DNA of 64,000 nucleotides from Neocallimastix lanati (nom. inval.) (Eukaryota > Neocallimastigomycota > Neocallimastigomycetes > Neocallimastigales > Neocallimastigaceae). Position numbers and translations under genes: made by a program. This document shows, piece after piece, positions 51,955-63,716 of the stretch. The notes under the pieces were generated by a model. It had not been told where the DNA came from. It was given only the letters and a program-made list of their open reading frames with translations, and made no database searches. The stretch lies in contig JACVTC010000042.1 of NCBI GenBank assembly GCA_016946835.1, positions 1,032,001-1,096,000 of the forward strand, in the 5' to 3' direction. Every line of letters begins with the position of its first letter. Within the stretch, counting starts at the first letter, position 1.

Positions 51955-54900
51955 ATTTAATAGCTTTAAAAATAAAAATAATTATAAAAATAATAATAAT
52001 ATAAAGTTTAATTTAAAACGAAATAATAATAATTATCATTCAGGTAATATTAATGAAGATAATTATAATGACGATATTTCTGACAATTCATATGAATATA
52101 ATGATGAAAATGATTTTAAGGATGAAACGTATATTAATTTTACTGGTAGTATCTCAGTAATTGAAAATTGTAATAATACAAATTTTAAAAAAGAAAATAA
52201 ATACACACATTGGATTATTGACAGCGGTACTGGTATTAGTTTAACAAATGAATTAAGCAATTTAAAGAATAAAAATGATATCAATAATAAAAATATTATA
52301 TATCCAAATGGTAAATTAGATAGAATTAAATGTAAAGGTACATATAATGGCAAATTCAAAAATAATTTAATTTCAACACATTCTATACTAAAAAAATGGA
52401 TGTAAAATAATTATGGAAAATATTAATAATAAAGACAGATTACAGATATTTAAAAATAATAAATTAATAGCAAATATTTATGCAGATGACGAAAATTTAT
52501 TTTCTTTTGATACCATACCAATAAATAATATTACTTCAAAAAATCACGTTTTGTATATAGATACTGTTTTAAGGCACGCGAGGTTAGGTTATTATGATAA
52601 CAAAAATATTCAAAATTTTGTTATAGAACATTTGAAACATCATAACTCTAAAAATTGTCATCAATGCAAAATAAGCAAGTTAAAGAAAAAAAACTTTTTA
52701 TAACAATTTTAATAAATCTGAAAAACCAATGGAATTAGTTCACACCGATGTTGTAAGAAAATTAGAATATTCTTTTAACGATTTCAACTACTATGTCACT
52801 TTTCTTGATGACTTTTCCAGAAAATGTTGGGTTTTTCTTATTAAAAATAAATCAGATGTTCCTGATACTTTTATTAAATTTTATAATTTTATTTCTAATA
52901 CTACCTCTTACAAAATTATTAATGTTAAATCTGATCATGGTACAGAATACATCAATAAAAATTTAACCAAATTTACGGATTCTAAAGGTATTAATTTTAT
53001 TCATTTAACTCCAGGAAATCATCAGCAAAATGGTCGTGCTGAACGCTTGAACCAAACTTTAAACAATTGAGCAACAACTTTATTGAATTTTGCTAAACTT
53101 CCTCTTTATTTCTGGGATTCTGCTATTTTATGCGCTGCCTATTTGTATAATATTAATCCTCATCAAAGTATTGATAATAAAATTCCTAATGAATTATTTT
53201 TCAACAAACCCGTTGATATTGCACATCTTAAAGTTTTTGGTTGTAAAGCGTTCTTTTATAATAATCATAAATCCAACAAATTTGAAAATAATTAAAAAAT
53301 CCTTTAAATAATCATAACAATATGTATAATAATAATAATAATAATAACAATAATATAAATGATAGTAATTATAGCGATATAAATAATAATAATAATAATA
53401 TTGATAATAATTTGAATATATTTATTTAATAATAACAATTTAAATAATAACAATAATTTAAATAATAATAATTTAAACAATATTAATGATATAAATAATA
53501 ATTCTTTTAATAATAATCAACACATAAATACTAACTTAAATAAAAATAGTTTAATTGACAATAATAACCTAAATAATAATAATTTAAGTAATAATGATAA
53601 CAATAAAAATAATTTAAATAATAAAAGATCTCTCTCGAAGAAAGTGAATATAATAATGATTCAGATAATGAGCCATTAAATTTAAGAAAAGAAAAATTTA
53701 AAAATAAATATAACAAACAACATAAAGTTATGGACATTATTACGAACGTTCCAAATACATACGAACAAGCCATCAACTCAGAAGACATAAATAAATGGAA
53801 ATTAGCCATCAAAGAAGAACTTTCAAACATGTATAACAACAATGTAATGGAAGTAATTAATAAAATTCCAAAAAATGTACACATAATTGATACTAAATGG
53901 ATATTCACTGAAAAGGATAATAACAAAAAAAAGGTAAGACTAGTCGTTCGTGGTTTCCAACAAATACCTGGGCAAAATTTTATTGAAACATATTCACCAA
54001 CAATTCAAGCCGACAGTCTCAGATTAACAGTCGCTATAGCTTCTCTAAATGAATGGAATCTTAAACAATTAGATATAAAAGCTGCATACTTAAATGCAGA
54101 TTTAGAAGAAAAAATATATCTAAAAATACCTTTAGGTGATAAAAACTATAATAAAAATAAATATTGGCTATTGAAGAAGGCTCTTTATGGTTTAAAACAA
54201 GCTGGTAAAATGTGGTATAAAGAAATATTACATTTTCTCATTAGTATTGGCTTTAAAAAATACAATACAGATAAATGTCTTTTTGGTAAATACGATAAAA
54301 ATAATAAATTAATTTGTTTACTAACATTATATGTTAATGATATTTTAATAACAGGAAGGACAATGAAATAAATTATGTTATTAATAAATTAAAAGGTAAA
54401 TATAAGATTTCAAAAGAATCGAATGCAAATAAAATAATTGGTATCAATATATAAAAAGCTAAAGATGGATACAAAATAAATCAAATAGATTACATCAATA
54501 AGATCATCAAAAAATATAAGATGAATAAAACAAAGAGTGTCAAAACGCCCTGCAGAAATGTAACAGATTTTGAAAGAGAAAATTCAAATTTAGTTAATGT
54601 TAGGGAATATAAATCTTTACTTGGTACTCTTCTTTATATAGCAGTAAAGTCCAGACCAGACATATCTTTTGCAGTAAACCAAGCTTTAAGGAATTGTGAA
54701 AATCCAACTGAAGCGGATTATGGATCATTAATGCACATATTAACAATATTTAAAAGGAACAATTATAAAATCAATATGTTATAATTAAAGAAACAGATTC
54801 ATTGGATATTCTGATTCAGATTTTGCAAGTGATGAAAAAACAAGAAGATCTACTAGCGATTTTATTTTCTTACTTGTTGATAGTTCAATTTCATGGAAAT

Positions 54901-55260
54901 CTCAACAACAAAAAAGCGTAACTCTATCCACAACAGAAGTTGAATTTATAAGTTTAACTGAATATGCCAAACAAGGTATTTGGTTTAAAAATTTATTCAA
55001 AGAAATTTTTAATAAAGAAATAAAAGTAAAAATTATGCTAGATATTAAAGCTTTTATAGCAATAGCTCAAGATACAAATTCAAAAGGTCGATGTAAACAC
55101 ATAGACACAAGATATAAATTTATACAAGAAGAAATAAATAACAATAATATTATATTAGAATATATTAACAAACACAGAAAACATGTTAACCGATTCTCTA
55201 ACAAAAAGCATTACAGGCATAAAAATGAATCGTTTTACAAATTTGATTTTTACAGATTGA
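51955..55260 (+). pseudogene. copia-4: 5'-truncated Ty1/copia gag-pol relic
   Basis: In order: Asn/Asp-rich linker, protease (HWIIDSGTGISLTNE, ~52213), pre-integrase zinc region (ARLGYYDN ... CHQCKISK), integrase (LVHTDVV, TFLDDFSRKCW, VKSDHGTEYI, NGRAERLNQT), an Asn-rich linker (~53300-53620), RT (VRLVVRGFQQIPGQNF, IKAAYLNADLEEKIYL, YGLKQAGKMWYKE), and RNase H (GYSDSDFAS, TRRSTSDF, CKHIDTRYKFIQEE). Breaks include stops near 52405, 53068 and 53293 and frameshifts near 54370, 54785 and 55180. The RT active site reads YVNDILITG instead of YVDD. It belongs to a different copia lineage from copia-1 and -3. Gag and the 5' LTR are missing. Confidence 0.85.
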
Positions 55261-55288
55261 AAAAAAAAAAAATTATAAAAAATTATTG

Positions 55289-55297
55289 TAGGGGGGA
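55289..55297 (+). promoter_or_regulatory. copia-4 polypurine tract
   Basis: TAGGGGGGA immediately before the LTR start TGTTAAG. Confidence 0.75.
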
Positions 55298-55501
55298 TGT
55301 TAAGTAATGTACATTTAGATATTATAAAGTTTCTTAATGATATAATGTATGTAATAAATTAAATATTGAATTAATGTATAATATTAAATAACTGAGTCTT
55401 TTTATAACAAGAAATAAATTAATTAATAAATAAATAAATATATATTAATATAAATCTCATGTGTATACACCATACACCACATTCTGTGTGACTCCTTAAC
55501 A
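55298..55501 (+). repeat. copia-4 3' LTR
   Basis: 204 bp from TGTTAAGTAATG to GTGACTCCTTAACA, with inverted ends TGTTAAG / CTTAACA. A partner 5' LTR was not found upstream in the window. Confidence 0.8.
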
Positions 55502-55686
55502 AATATAATTATTAAAATTGCTTTTTTTTTTTTTTTTTTTTTTTTTTTATTTTTTATATTTTAATTAAATAAATAAATAACTAAATAAATGAATAAAATA
55601 TAAATAAACAAATCAAATTTTCTTTTTAAAAAAAATCTTTTAAAAATTAATGAATGAATGTATAAATAAAATAATATTATTAATAT

Positions 55687-55724
<38 letters not shown>

Positions 55725-56520
55725 AATAAATAAATAAATAAAATTTTAAATATGGATAAACAAATCAAAAGGGTAAGATTAATGTTATTTTCTTTCCTTT
55801 TATTTATTTCGATGATTTAAATAAACTATAAAATTTTATTATAACTATGAAATAAATGATATAAAAAAAAATATCAATAAAAAAATTATAAAAATATTTA
55901 TAAAGTAACAAAAAATTAAAAAAAAAAAAAACTTTATGTATATCTTTTAAGAACAATTTTAAACACTAAATATAAAAGTTTTAATTTAGGTAATCTTATA
56001 TTAGTTTTATTTATTTTTATAATTATCAATAAAAAAGGTTAAGAAGAGAAATTTTATTTTTAAGGATCATAGAACAATTTATATCATTCATGAAACAATA
56101 CATTATTCATAACAAATAATTGGATATATTTAAATTAATAATAAAAATGAATGTTGTTTTTAATTCCAACAATATCCTTTAAAATTTAATATTTCATTAT
56201 AAAATATATATATATATATATATTATATATATAATTTTTTTTAAAAAATATTAATAAATTTATTTTTTGTTTATTTAATTTTATAAAATAATTATTTTCT
56301 TTTTCTATTTAAAAAAAAAAAAAAAAAAAAAAAATAGGAATTGAAAAACTAAAAAAAATTTTGTTAAAATATTTAGTATTTTTTTTTTTTTATTTATTTA
56401 TTTAATAATTATAAATAAAAATAAAAATTTAAAATTTAAAGTATTAAAAAATAAATAAATAAATAAATAAATAATTTTTTAAAAAAAAAAAAAATTCATT
56501 ATATATATATATATATAATT

Positions 56521-56551
<31 letters not shown>

Positions 56552-56559
56552 TATCATTA
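55502..56559. other. A+T-rich low-complexity spacer
   Basis: Long A and T runs (for example 55524-55550, 55689-55722, 56312-56334), AAAT and TA microsatellites. No gene. Confidence 0.6.
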
Positions 56560-56564
56560 ATAAT
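56560..56564 (+). repeat. target-site duplication of copia-3 (left), ATAAT
   Basis: ATAAT, matched by 62609-62613. Confidence 0.8.
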
Positions 56565-56718
56565 TTTTATTTTAATATTTTATTGAATTATGTCTTTATT
56601 TTTATTTTATTAAAGATACATAGAGAAAGTAAATGAAAATTTTATATATTTATATTTATAGTTTCTCATTCTTTAATTCTATTGGATAATTCTAATAATT
56701 TATAATTGCTTATTAACA
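56565..56718 (-). repeat. copia-3 3' LTR
   Basis: 154 bp. On the minus strand it begins TGTTAATAAGCAATTAT and ends ATTAAAATAAAA. Like copia-1, it does not end in CA. Confidence 0.9.
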
Positions 56719-56730
56719 TTCCCCCTCAAA
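56719..56730 (-). promoter_or_regulatory. copia-3 polypurine tract
   Basis: TTTGAGGGGGAA on the minus strand directly before the LTR start. Confidence 0.85.
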
Positions 56731-56776
56731 TCTAACATCTTTATTAATCGATGTTCGATTTGTTAAAATTATTATA

Positions 56777-59700
56777 TTAAAGGGTAAACTCTATAAGCAA
56801 ACTTTCTTTAAATTTGCTTAATTTAGTCCGGTTAACGTATTTGGTTAATCCATCGGCTAGATTCCTTTCAGACTTAACATATTCTAGCTTGACTTTATTC
56901 TCCTTTATTAGACTTCTTATGTGGTGATATTTTATATCGATATGCTTCGACTTTGGGTTGATAGATTGATTTTGGCAATTATAGATTGCTGCTTTGTTGT
57001 CCACATAAATGGAAATGAATTGGTTATTGATGCCTAATTCTTTCATTACATTCATGTACCACAATCCATGTTTGGCGCAATCACTAATGCTATAATATTC
57101 AGCTTCGGCTGTGGAGGTGGCCACACAATGCTGAAGTTTTGAATGCCAGCTTGAAGGTGAATTTCCAAGCATTATCAAAAAACCTGATGTTGATTTCCTG
57201 GTTATTGTATCACCACCGTAATCAGCATCTGCGTACGACATTAAGTTGCTTTCGCCTGAAATTCTTATTCCGTAGTTCTTAGTTCCTTTAAGGTACTTGA
57301 GAATCTTTTCCACATTCATCCAATCTTCAAGTGTAGGGTTCTTATTTTTTCTTGCAGCTCTATTTACTGAAAACAAGATATCAGGCCTTGTGCAGATCGC
57401 CAGATAGAGAAGGTTACCTATGGCGCTTCTGTAAAGTGTTTCATCAAATTTAATAGCTTTCAATTCATGACTTTTAATTGGCATTAAATTCTTGATTGGT
57501 TAGCATTTTTCTAATTTGAATTTCTTTAGTAATTCATTAATATATCCTAATTGATGCATTACATAGTCGTTGTTACACTTCTCAAACTTAATTCCAATAA
57601 TGAAATCTAATTCTCCAATATCTTTAATACAAAAATTAGTTTTAATCTGCTCTTTTACTTGGAGTACTTCATTTTCCTTACCTATTAATAATATGTCATC
57701 GACATATATTGCTATGATACATGTAATTTCATTATAACTGTTCTTTCTAATGTAGATTCAAGGTTCAGTAGTGAGTCGATTGAAGTTTATACCGAGTAGA
57801 ACATTATTTAATTTCTCATTCCAGGCTCTTCCTGCTTGCTTTAACCCGTATATGGCTTTGTTTAGTTTCCAAAAGGTTATGTTGTATGAGGAATAACCCT
57901 CTGGTGCTTTCATGTATAATTCTTCTTTTATTTCAGCATTGAGGTACGCGGCGTCAATGTCTTATTTGGACAATTTTGAGGCTTTTACGAATTGCAATTG
58001 CAATTGATATTATTATTCTCAAAGAGTCTAACTTCAGTGTCGGAGAGAAGGTGAAAATATAGTCAATACCATATCGCTGAGTGAAACCACGAGCAACTAA
58101 TCGTGCTTTCCTTTTAATGATAATCCCGTTAGAGTCCTTTTTATATTTAAAAACCCATTTACTTGAGATGATATTAGCTCCTTTGAGAATGCTTTTTATT
58201 GTCTTAAAAAGCATTTTAGCTTTTTCATGTTTTGTAATTCCTTATTTACAACTTCTAGCCATTTATCTTTGTCTATTAGGTTGAATATATCTTCGAAATC
58301 TTTTAGTTCTCTAAGGTTTCTTTCTGGAGATAGAACTTTAGGCTTTGTAATAGGAATAACTGACTTTGCTCTTTTATTGGAAGTGTATAAATGATCACGT
58401 GTCCTTTTGTTGCTTGATTTAGGCACTGTCTGTTTATATGGATTTGAATCATGTAATACTTGATTTATTTCTTTATCTGATTGATGATGAGGATTGATAG
58501 GAGAAACTACAGTTTCAGAATTGATATGGGTGTTTTGTGGAGAAACTTTATTATGATTATTATCTATTATTTTGTTCTTGTCATGATTATGGATGGAGGA
58601 TGATGAAGAAGTTCGATATTGATGAAGCCGATGACTAGTATTAACGGGTGAGGACATTTTGATATTATTATTTATATTGTAATAATTGTCCTTTTTCATA
58701 TTTTCGGTGTATCTCCCTATTTCATGATTTGGAATGAAGTTTGAGTATTCCTTTGGAATAAAGGTAGTTGAGGTGGAGTTAGCTGGATTATTTTCGAAGA
58801 AAATAACTGATCGGGAGAGGATTATTTTATTGGTGGAGAGGCTTAGAATCTTGTAAGAGGAAGATGAGGGGTGATAGCCAAGAAATATGCCAGGTAAAGC
58901 GTTATTGTCAAATTTATTCCGGAATGACTTGGGCACGTAATAAAAACTCTACATCCAAAAACCTTGAAGTGTGCATAATCTATTTTGGATTTAAATAAAA
59001 TCTCGTAGGGAATTTTATTTTGAATACCAGAATGAGGGATCCTATTATGGATGTAATTAGCAGTTTCGACGGTGTATTCCCAGAAATGGTGACTTAATTT
59101 GGCGTCGTTTAATAGAGCCTTTGCAGAGTTTATTAGCGTGCCGTTGAACCTTTCGGCACGTCCATTCTGTTGAGGGTTATATGGGATTGTGAATTGATGA
59201 ATAATCCCATGACTGGCACAGAAAGATTTGAACATGGAGTTTGAAAATTCTGTACCGTTGTCAGTTCTGATGTACTTTATAGATTTATCATGTATATTGT
59301 TGATTTCAATAAACCAATTATGAAGAATGGTATAGGTGTCATGCTTGTTTGAAAGAAAATGGACCCACCCGTAACGCGAGAAGTCATCAAGTATGGATGG
59401 TATGTACCGGTTACCGTGAAGTGACTCTACTATTGGACCTATAAGATCCGTATGTATTAATTCAAAAATACCTTTTGATTTATTCCTTGAATTTTTGTGC
59501 GGGAAATCTTTTAGTTTCGAATGTGAACAGATTTGACATTTAGACGGAATATTAATTTTGGATAATTTATTAAGTATCTTGCTTATGTTAAAGTGACCAA
59601 GTCGCCTGTGCCATAGGTTAATCTTTTCAGCTTTTGATAGGGTGGATAGGTGCATAAGAGATGTTGGTGTATGTTTTCGAACATTGAGGTTATATATGCT

Positions 59701-61230
59701 ATTTGAAAACCATATTTGGAAAATGTTGTGTTTATTAGATGGAATATTGGTAATTTTATTTCCATGCTGATCAAATAAAGAGGCAAAAACTTTATTGTAA
59801 TGGTTGAGGAAGACAACTTTATAATTATGCTTAATAAGTTCACTTAACAATATGATATTTTTTGTGATGTTTGGAACGTAGAATACTTTATTTAATTTAA
59901 TTTCATTATTATTAACATATCCAGTGAAAGAACCATATTTAGTGGATGTCACGATTTTACCATTGGGTAAAGATATGCTTTCGTTACATTTTTTAATATT
60001 TTTTAAGAGATTGATGGAGTATGTGATATGTAGTGAAGCCCCTGAGTCAATTATCTAATTGGATATCGTGAATGAATTAAAGTTTTCGAGGTGATCGTTT
60101 GAGGGTAATACAGTATTATCTTCTGTTGAGATGCAACCAATAAAGGAGGTATCTTCAGTGTTATAATATTTTGATAAAGTATTGGCAGAATAACTGTTAG
60201 TGGATTCCATAGAATTTAGCTGATTGTTACGTTTTTTATATTTGAATGAATCTTTGCGTGGACCTTTCTTTGAGTTTTTATACCTTATCCTCCTTGGTTT
60301 TGTATGTTTATTGTATTTATTATTTTTATATCTGTTATATTTTGAACACTCATTAATGTAATGTCCAAATCTACCACACATGTAACATCTTTCGTTTTTT
60401 GCTTTGTATTTAACTGATGATTTTACTTTTCTATTGTTAGATTTAGTGTTTTGCTCTGTAAGAAAGATGTGTTTTTGTGAATCCTCAATTTTAGTGTGCT
60501 CTTTCATATTTGAGAATATTATATCTGGTATGACGTCCTTTACATAATTAGATAGTCTCCCCCAATTATCTTTATATTGAAACACATTTATAAATCTTAA
60601 ATTTTCAGGGAGTTCTCTTTTAAGGATGCCAGCTTTTATACTATCCTCAATGTCATGATCAATGTTTTCATATTCTTCTATGGTATTTTGTAAGGTAGCC
60701 ATAAAAATATTTATATCCTGGTCCTCATTAAACTTAAGATTACTTATTTTATCATTTAATTCTTGCTTTCTTTTCTTCAAACTACTAGTGAAAGATTTTT
60801 CTAATGTGTTCCAAATTTGATAAGCTGTCTTCCCTTGACCTTCAACAATTCTTTTTGTTCTCTCACCTAATGTGTTTAATAAGATCCATTTTACTATGAT
60901 GTCATTCTTTATATCTAATAGGTTAGTTTCTTTGTCATATACAAGAGTATTATCAAACTTGTCATCTATATAATCGTTAATATCGTCCCTAATATGTCTT
61001 TTTTTAAGTATCTTAACTTTCTCTTGAATGACATAATTTTCAAGGTTATTAATAGTTAAGAGATACAGCATATTATTTTTCCAACTAAGGTAGTTATCCG
61101 AAGTTAATTCAACAATTCTAATAAAACTTTCGGAGTAATTGAAATTGATTCCCTTATTATTGATGTCATTGTTTTCATTAATGACGATATGGCTGATATA
61201 ATCTTGTTTGTCTATTGACACGATTCATAT
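56777..61230 (-). pseudogene. copia-3 gag-pol polyprotein, disrupted
   Basis: Gag starts near 61230: an ATG (MNRV...) lies one frame off the long Gag frame that begins SIDKQDY, so the start itself is shifted. It has a zinc knuckle (CYMCGRFGHYINEC), then TAG at 60057-60055 in place of a protease Trp (next residues IIDSGASLHI). Integrase motifs are HRRLGHFN, LIHTDLIGP, YIRTDNGTEF and NGRAERFNGT. Frameshifts follow at a T-run near 58930 (FYYVPKSF), near 58205 (MKKLK/FKTIKS) and near 57960. RT has RKARLVARGFTQRY, AAYLNAEIKEELY, a TGA near 57757 and IYVDDILLIG; another stop precedes MPIKSHELK near 57500. RNase H (YADADYGGDTITRKSTSGF) is whole to 56777. Dead as a whole. Confidence 0.9.
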
Positions 61231-62119
61231 TAATTTATTAGGCTATTTTATGTTGATTGATTAGTGATGCAAATTTGATGAATAAGATGTTCTATTTATA
61301 TGATTTTTATTTAAAAAAAAATTATGTGAATAAATTATGTGTTTATCAATTGTGTTGATTCGAGATTAAAATTATAAAATATTAATTCTATTTAATTACA
61401 TTTAGTGTTGTACCAATAGTTATCAATACGGAAAGTAGTTATTATCTATTATTATTGATGTAATAAGTATTTATTGGTGTATCCAATTAAGTGCTATACC
61501 AATAATTGTTATTGTGATGAGAGGTGATCATGTATGATTATTAAAGAGAAAAATATTGATTGGTATACTGTTAAAAATATTAATTAGAATTTAGGGATAG
61601 ATTTCTAAGAGAGTAATTATTTTAATTGGTACGATTAATTTGATGTTGTGCTGATAGTTGTATTGTATGCTGATTGGTGTTTTATTTTGAGGAGATTTAT
61701 TGAAAATGTTTTCTTCCTTTTTTGTAAAATAATTTCTAAATAATTATTTATTCTGATTTGTCTGAATGGTTTGAAAAAAAAAATGTTCCGATTGGTATAT
61801 GAAGTGTTATTGTTTTAATAAGGGGTGATTAATATGGTTGGTGTATTAATATTATTAGGGTTTGATTTAATTTAATAAGTTTTATTAAATTTTAACAGTT
61901 ATACTTAGTCATTGTTTGATTAGGAGGAGTTTATATTATTTTTATGTACTCGTTATATTTGATTAGTAATTGTTTAATTAGTGTTTATTAAATTATTTTG
62001 TTGGTTAATAAAAATATAATTCATTAATGTTCGATTTAATATTATATTTCAAAAAATTTTTTTTTATTTTAATATATATAATTTTCATTATATTTAGTTT
62101 TAACACGCTGACCATATTC

Positions 62120-62196
<77 letters not shown>

Positions 62197-62425
62197 ATTT
62201 TAAACGGGCTGACCATATTCAGCCTAATTTTTATTTTATTTTAATATTTTAAACGCCCTGACCATATTCAGCCTAATTTTTTGTTTTATTTTAATATTTT
62301 AAACGCCCTGACCATATTCAGCCTAATTTTTATTTTATTTTTTTAATATCCTTTTTATTTTTTAATGTCTTTTTTATTTTTTAATTTTTACTGTAAAGGA
62401 ATCGGTTTTATTGTTTTATTTGTAA
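61231..62425 (-). other. copia-3 leader (5' UTR)
   Basis: About 1.2 kb non-coding between PBS and gag. It contains imperfect repeats of GGTRTACCAAT/TTGGTAT-like text (61410-61800), the 69-T run and the hairpin repeats. Confidence 0.6.
62108..62321 (-). repeat. four tandem hairpin units in the copia-3 leader
   Basis: CTGACCATATTCAG occurs at 62108, 62209, 62258 and 62308, each within ATTTTAAACGCCCTGACCAT-like text; the unit is ~50 bp. CTGA/TCAG form the inverted arms. The gap between units 1 and 2 is filled by a run of 69 T (62123-62191), which is A on the transcribed sense. Confidence 0.85.
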
Positions 62426-62454
62426 CTCACTCGTGTAGAGTGAGACTCTTAATC
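62426..62454 (-). promoter_or_regulatory. copia-3 primer binding site, matching the 5' half of tRNA-Lys(CUU)
   Basis: The minus strand reads GATTAAGAGTCTCACTCTAC, then ACGAGTGAG. The plus strand reads CTCACTCGTGTAGAG then TGAGACTCTTAATC, resembling the D-arm (CTCAGTCGGTAGAG) and anticodon arm of tRNA-Lys(CUU). Confidence 0.75.
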
Positions 62455-62608
62455 TTTTATTTTAATATTTTATTGAATTATGTCTTTATTTTTATTTTAT
62501 TAAAGATACATAGAGAAAGTAAATGAAAATTTTATATATTTATATTTATAGTTTCTTATTCTTTAATTCTATTGGATAATTCTAATAATTTATAATTGCT
62601 TATTAACA
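62455..62608 (-). repeat. copia-3 5' LTR
   Basis: 154 bp, one mismatch to 56565-56718 by eye. Confidence 0.9.
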
Positions 62609-62613
62609 ATAAT
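62609..62613 (+). repeat. target-site duplication of copia-3 (right), ATAAT
   Basis: ATAAT, the partner of 56560-56564. Confidence 0.8.
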
Positions 62614-62649
62614 CTTTTATTTTTGTAATAATTCTATTAAGAACTAACT

Positions 62650-63590
62650 CAAAATAGAATTATTAACTACAACTTATAAGGAATAATTCATTAAGTTGAG
62701 AAAATAAAAATAAATTTTCTAAATTTCGAGTTTATTATAAAATTAATTATAATAATAACACGAAAAACAAAAGAAGAAATATTTATAAAAATTTGATTTT
62801 AAAAATATGTTTTTTTGAATAAAATACTTTATTAATTTATTAAAGATAAAAATATAAAATCGTTATTATTATAACTATGTTTTTTATAATAATAACTCGT
62901 GATTTCTTAAAGGGAAATCAATAGCCGTTTTTATATTTTTTTTATTGAAATAAGGTTAAATAAAAAAAAAGTTTTCTAATCTTAAAAAATATCTTATCTA
63001 GAAAAAGATTAGAAGAAAAAACTAGATAAGTTTTGATCGATATTCTATTCATATCGATCTTCGTATACATTAAGTAAAACCAAATATATTATTTTATTTT
63101 GGATAAAACCTTAATATATCGATTTTCTAAATTTTAATTTAGATCATCAAATAAAAGGAAAAATAAATAATAACTGGAATGATCTAAATTATTCTATTTT
63201 TCTAAATATTATTTTTAAAATCTAATCTAAACTTATTAATATAAAACTATCTTTAAACTAGAATAAAGAATTATAAAAAATACAGAAACTTATTAATTAT
63301 TCTTTTAATTGTACAATGTAAAAAATAAATAAATCTAATGTTTACATTAACTTGATAATTAAATGAATAACTAAATAAAATTAATAATATTAATAAGTGT
63401 AAATATAATAATTATTTAAATAAATTTTCTAATATTATTTAAATGTATGATTAATTATAATTATAGTAAATTTGATAATAGTATCTCAATGTATGAATTA
63501 GTTATAATTTATATAAATTTATAATTATTTTTTTATTAAGAATTTTTCAAAAAATTTAAAATAACATTTAATTAGTTATTTCTTACAACT
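62650..63590 (+). repeat. dispersed repeat / possible LTR, related to 5743-6490
   Basis: Starts ATTATTAACTACAAC and ends near TTTCTTACA, with the shared core TATCTTATCTAGAAAAAGAT (~62991). On the minus strand it would start TGTAAGAAA. No coding region. It contains a variant of the ACTAGATAAGTT segment, then a ~100-bp insert (GATCGATATTCTATTCATAT) not seen in the other copy. Confidence 0.5.
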
Positions 63591-63716
63591 TTTATTAAAT
63601 AAAATTATAAATATTATATTATAAAATTTTTATTATATATAAAAAAAATTCAATTACTTTAATCATTTTTTTTATATGTTTCTTTATGATTTTAATAGTA
63701 TTTGAAATTAATTTTT

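Larger units (their letters stand above)
56565..62608 (-). mobile_element. copia-3: complete Ty1/copia-type LTR retrotransposon
   Basis: 6,044 bp with 154-bp LTRs differing at one base by eye (TTTCTCATTC versus TTTCTTATTC), target duplication ATAAT, a PBS next to the right LTR, a ~1.2-kb leader with hairpin repeats, gag-pol on the minus strand and a polypurine tract. Gag-pol is close to copia-1 in order and motifs but has many more lesions despite near-identical LTRs. Confidence 0.9.

Noticed and set aside
53531-53926. 131-codon antisense open frame over the copia-4 linker and RT
   Set aside because: Antisense shadow of the Asn-rich linker and RT coding sequence; no independent signal.
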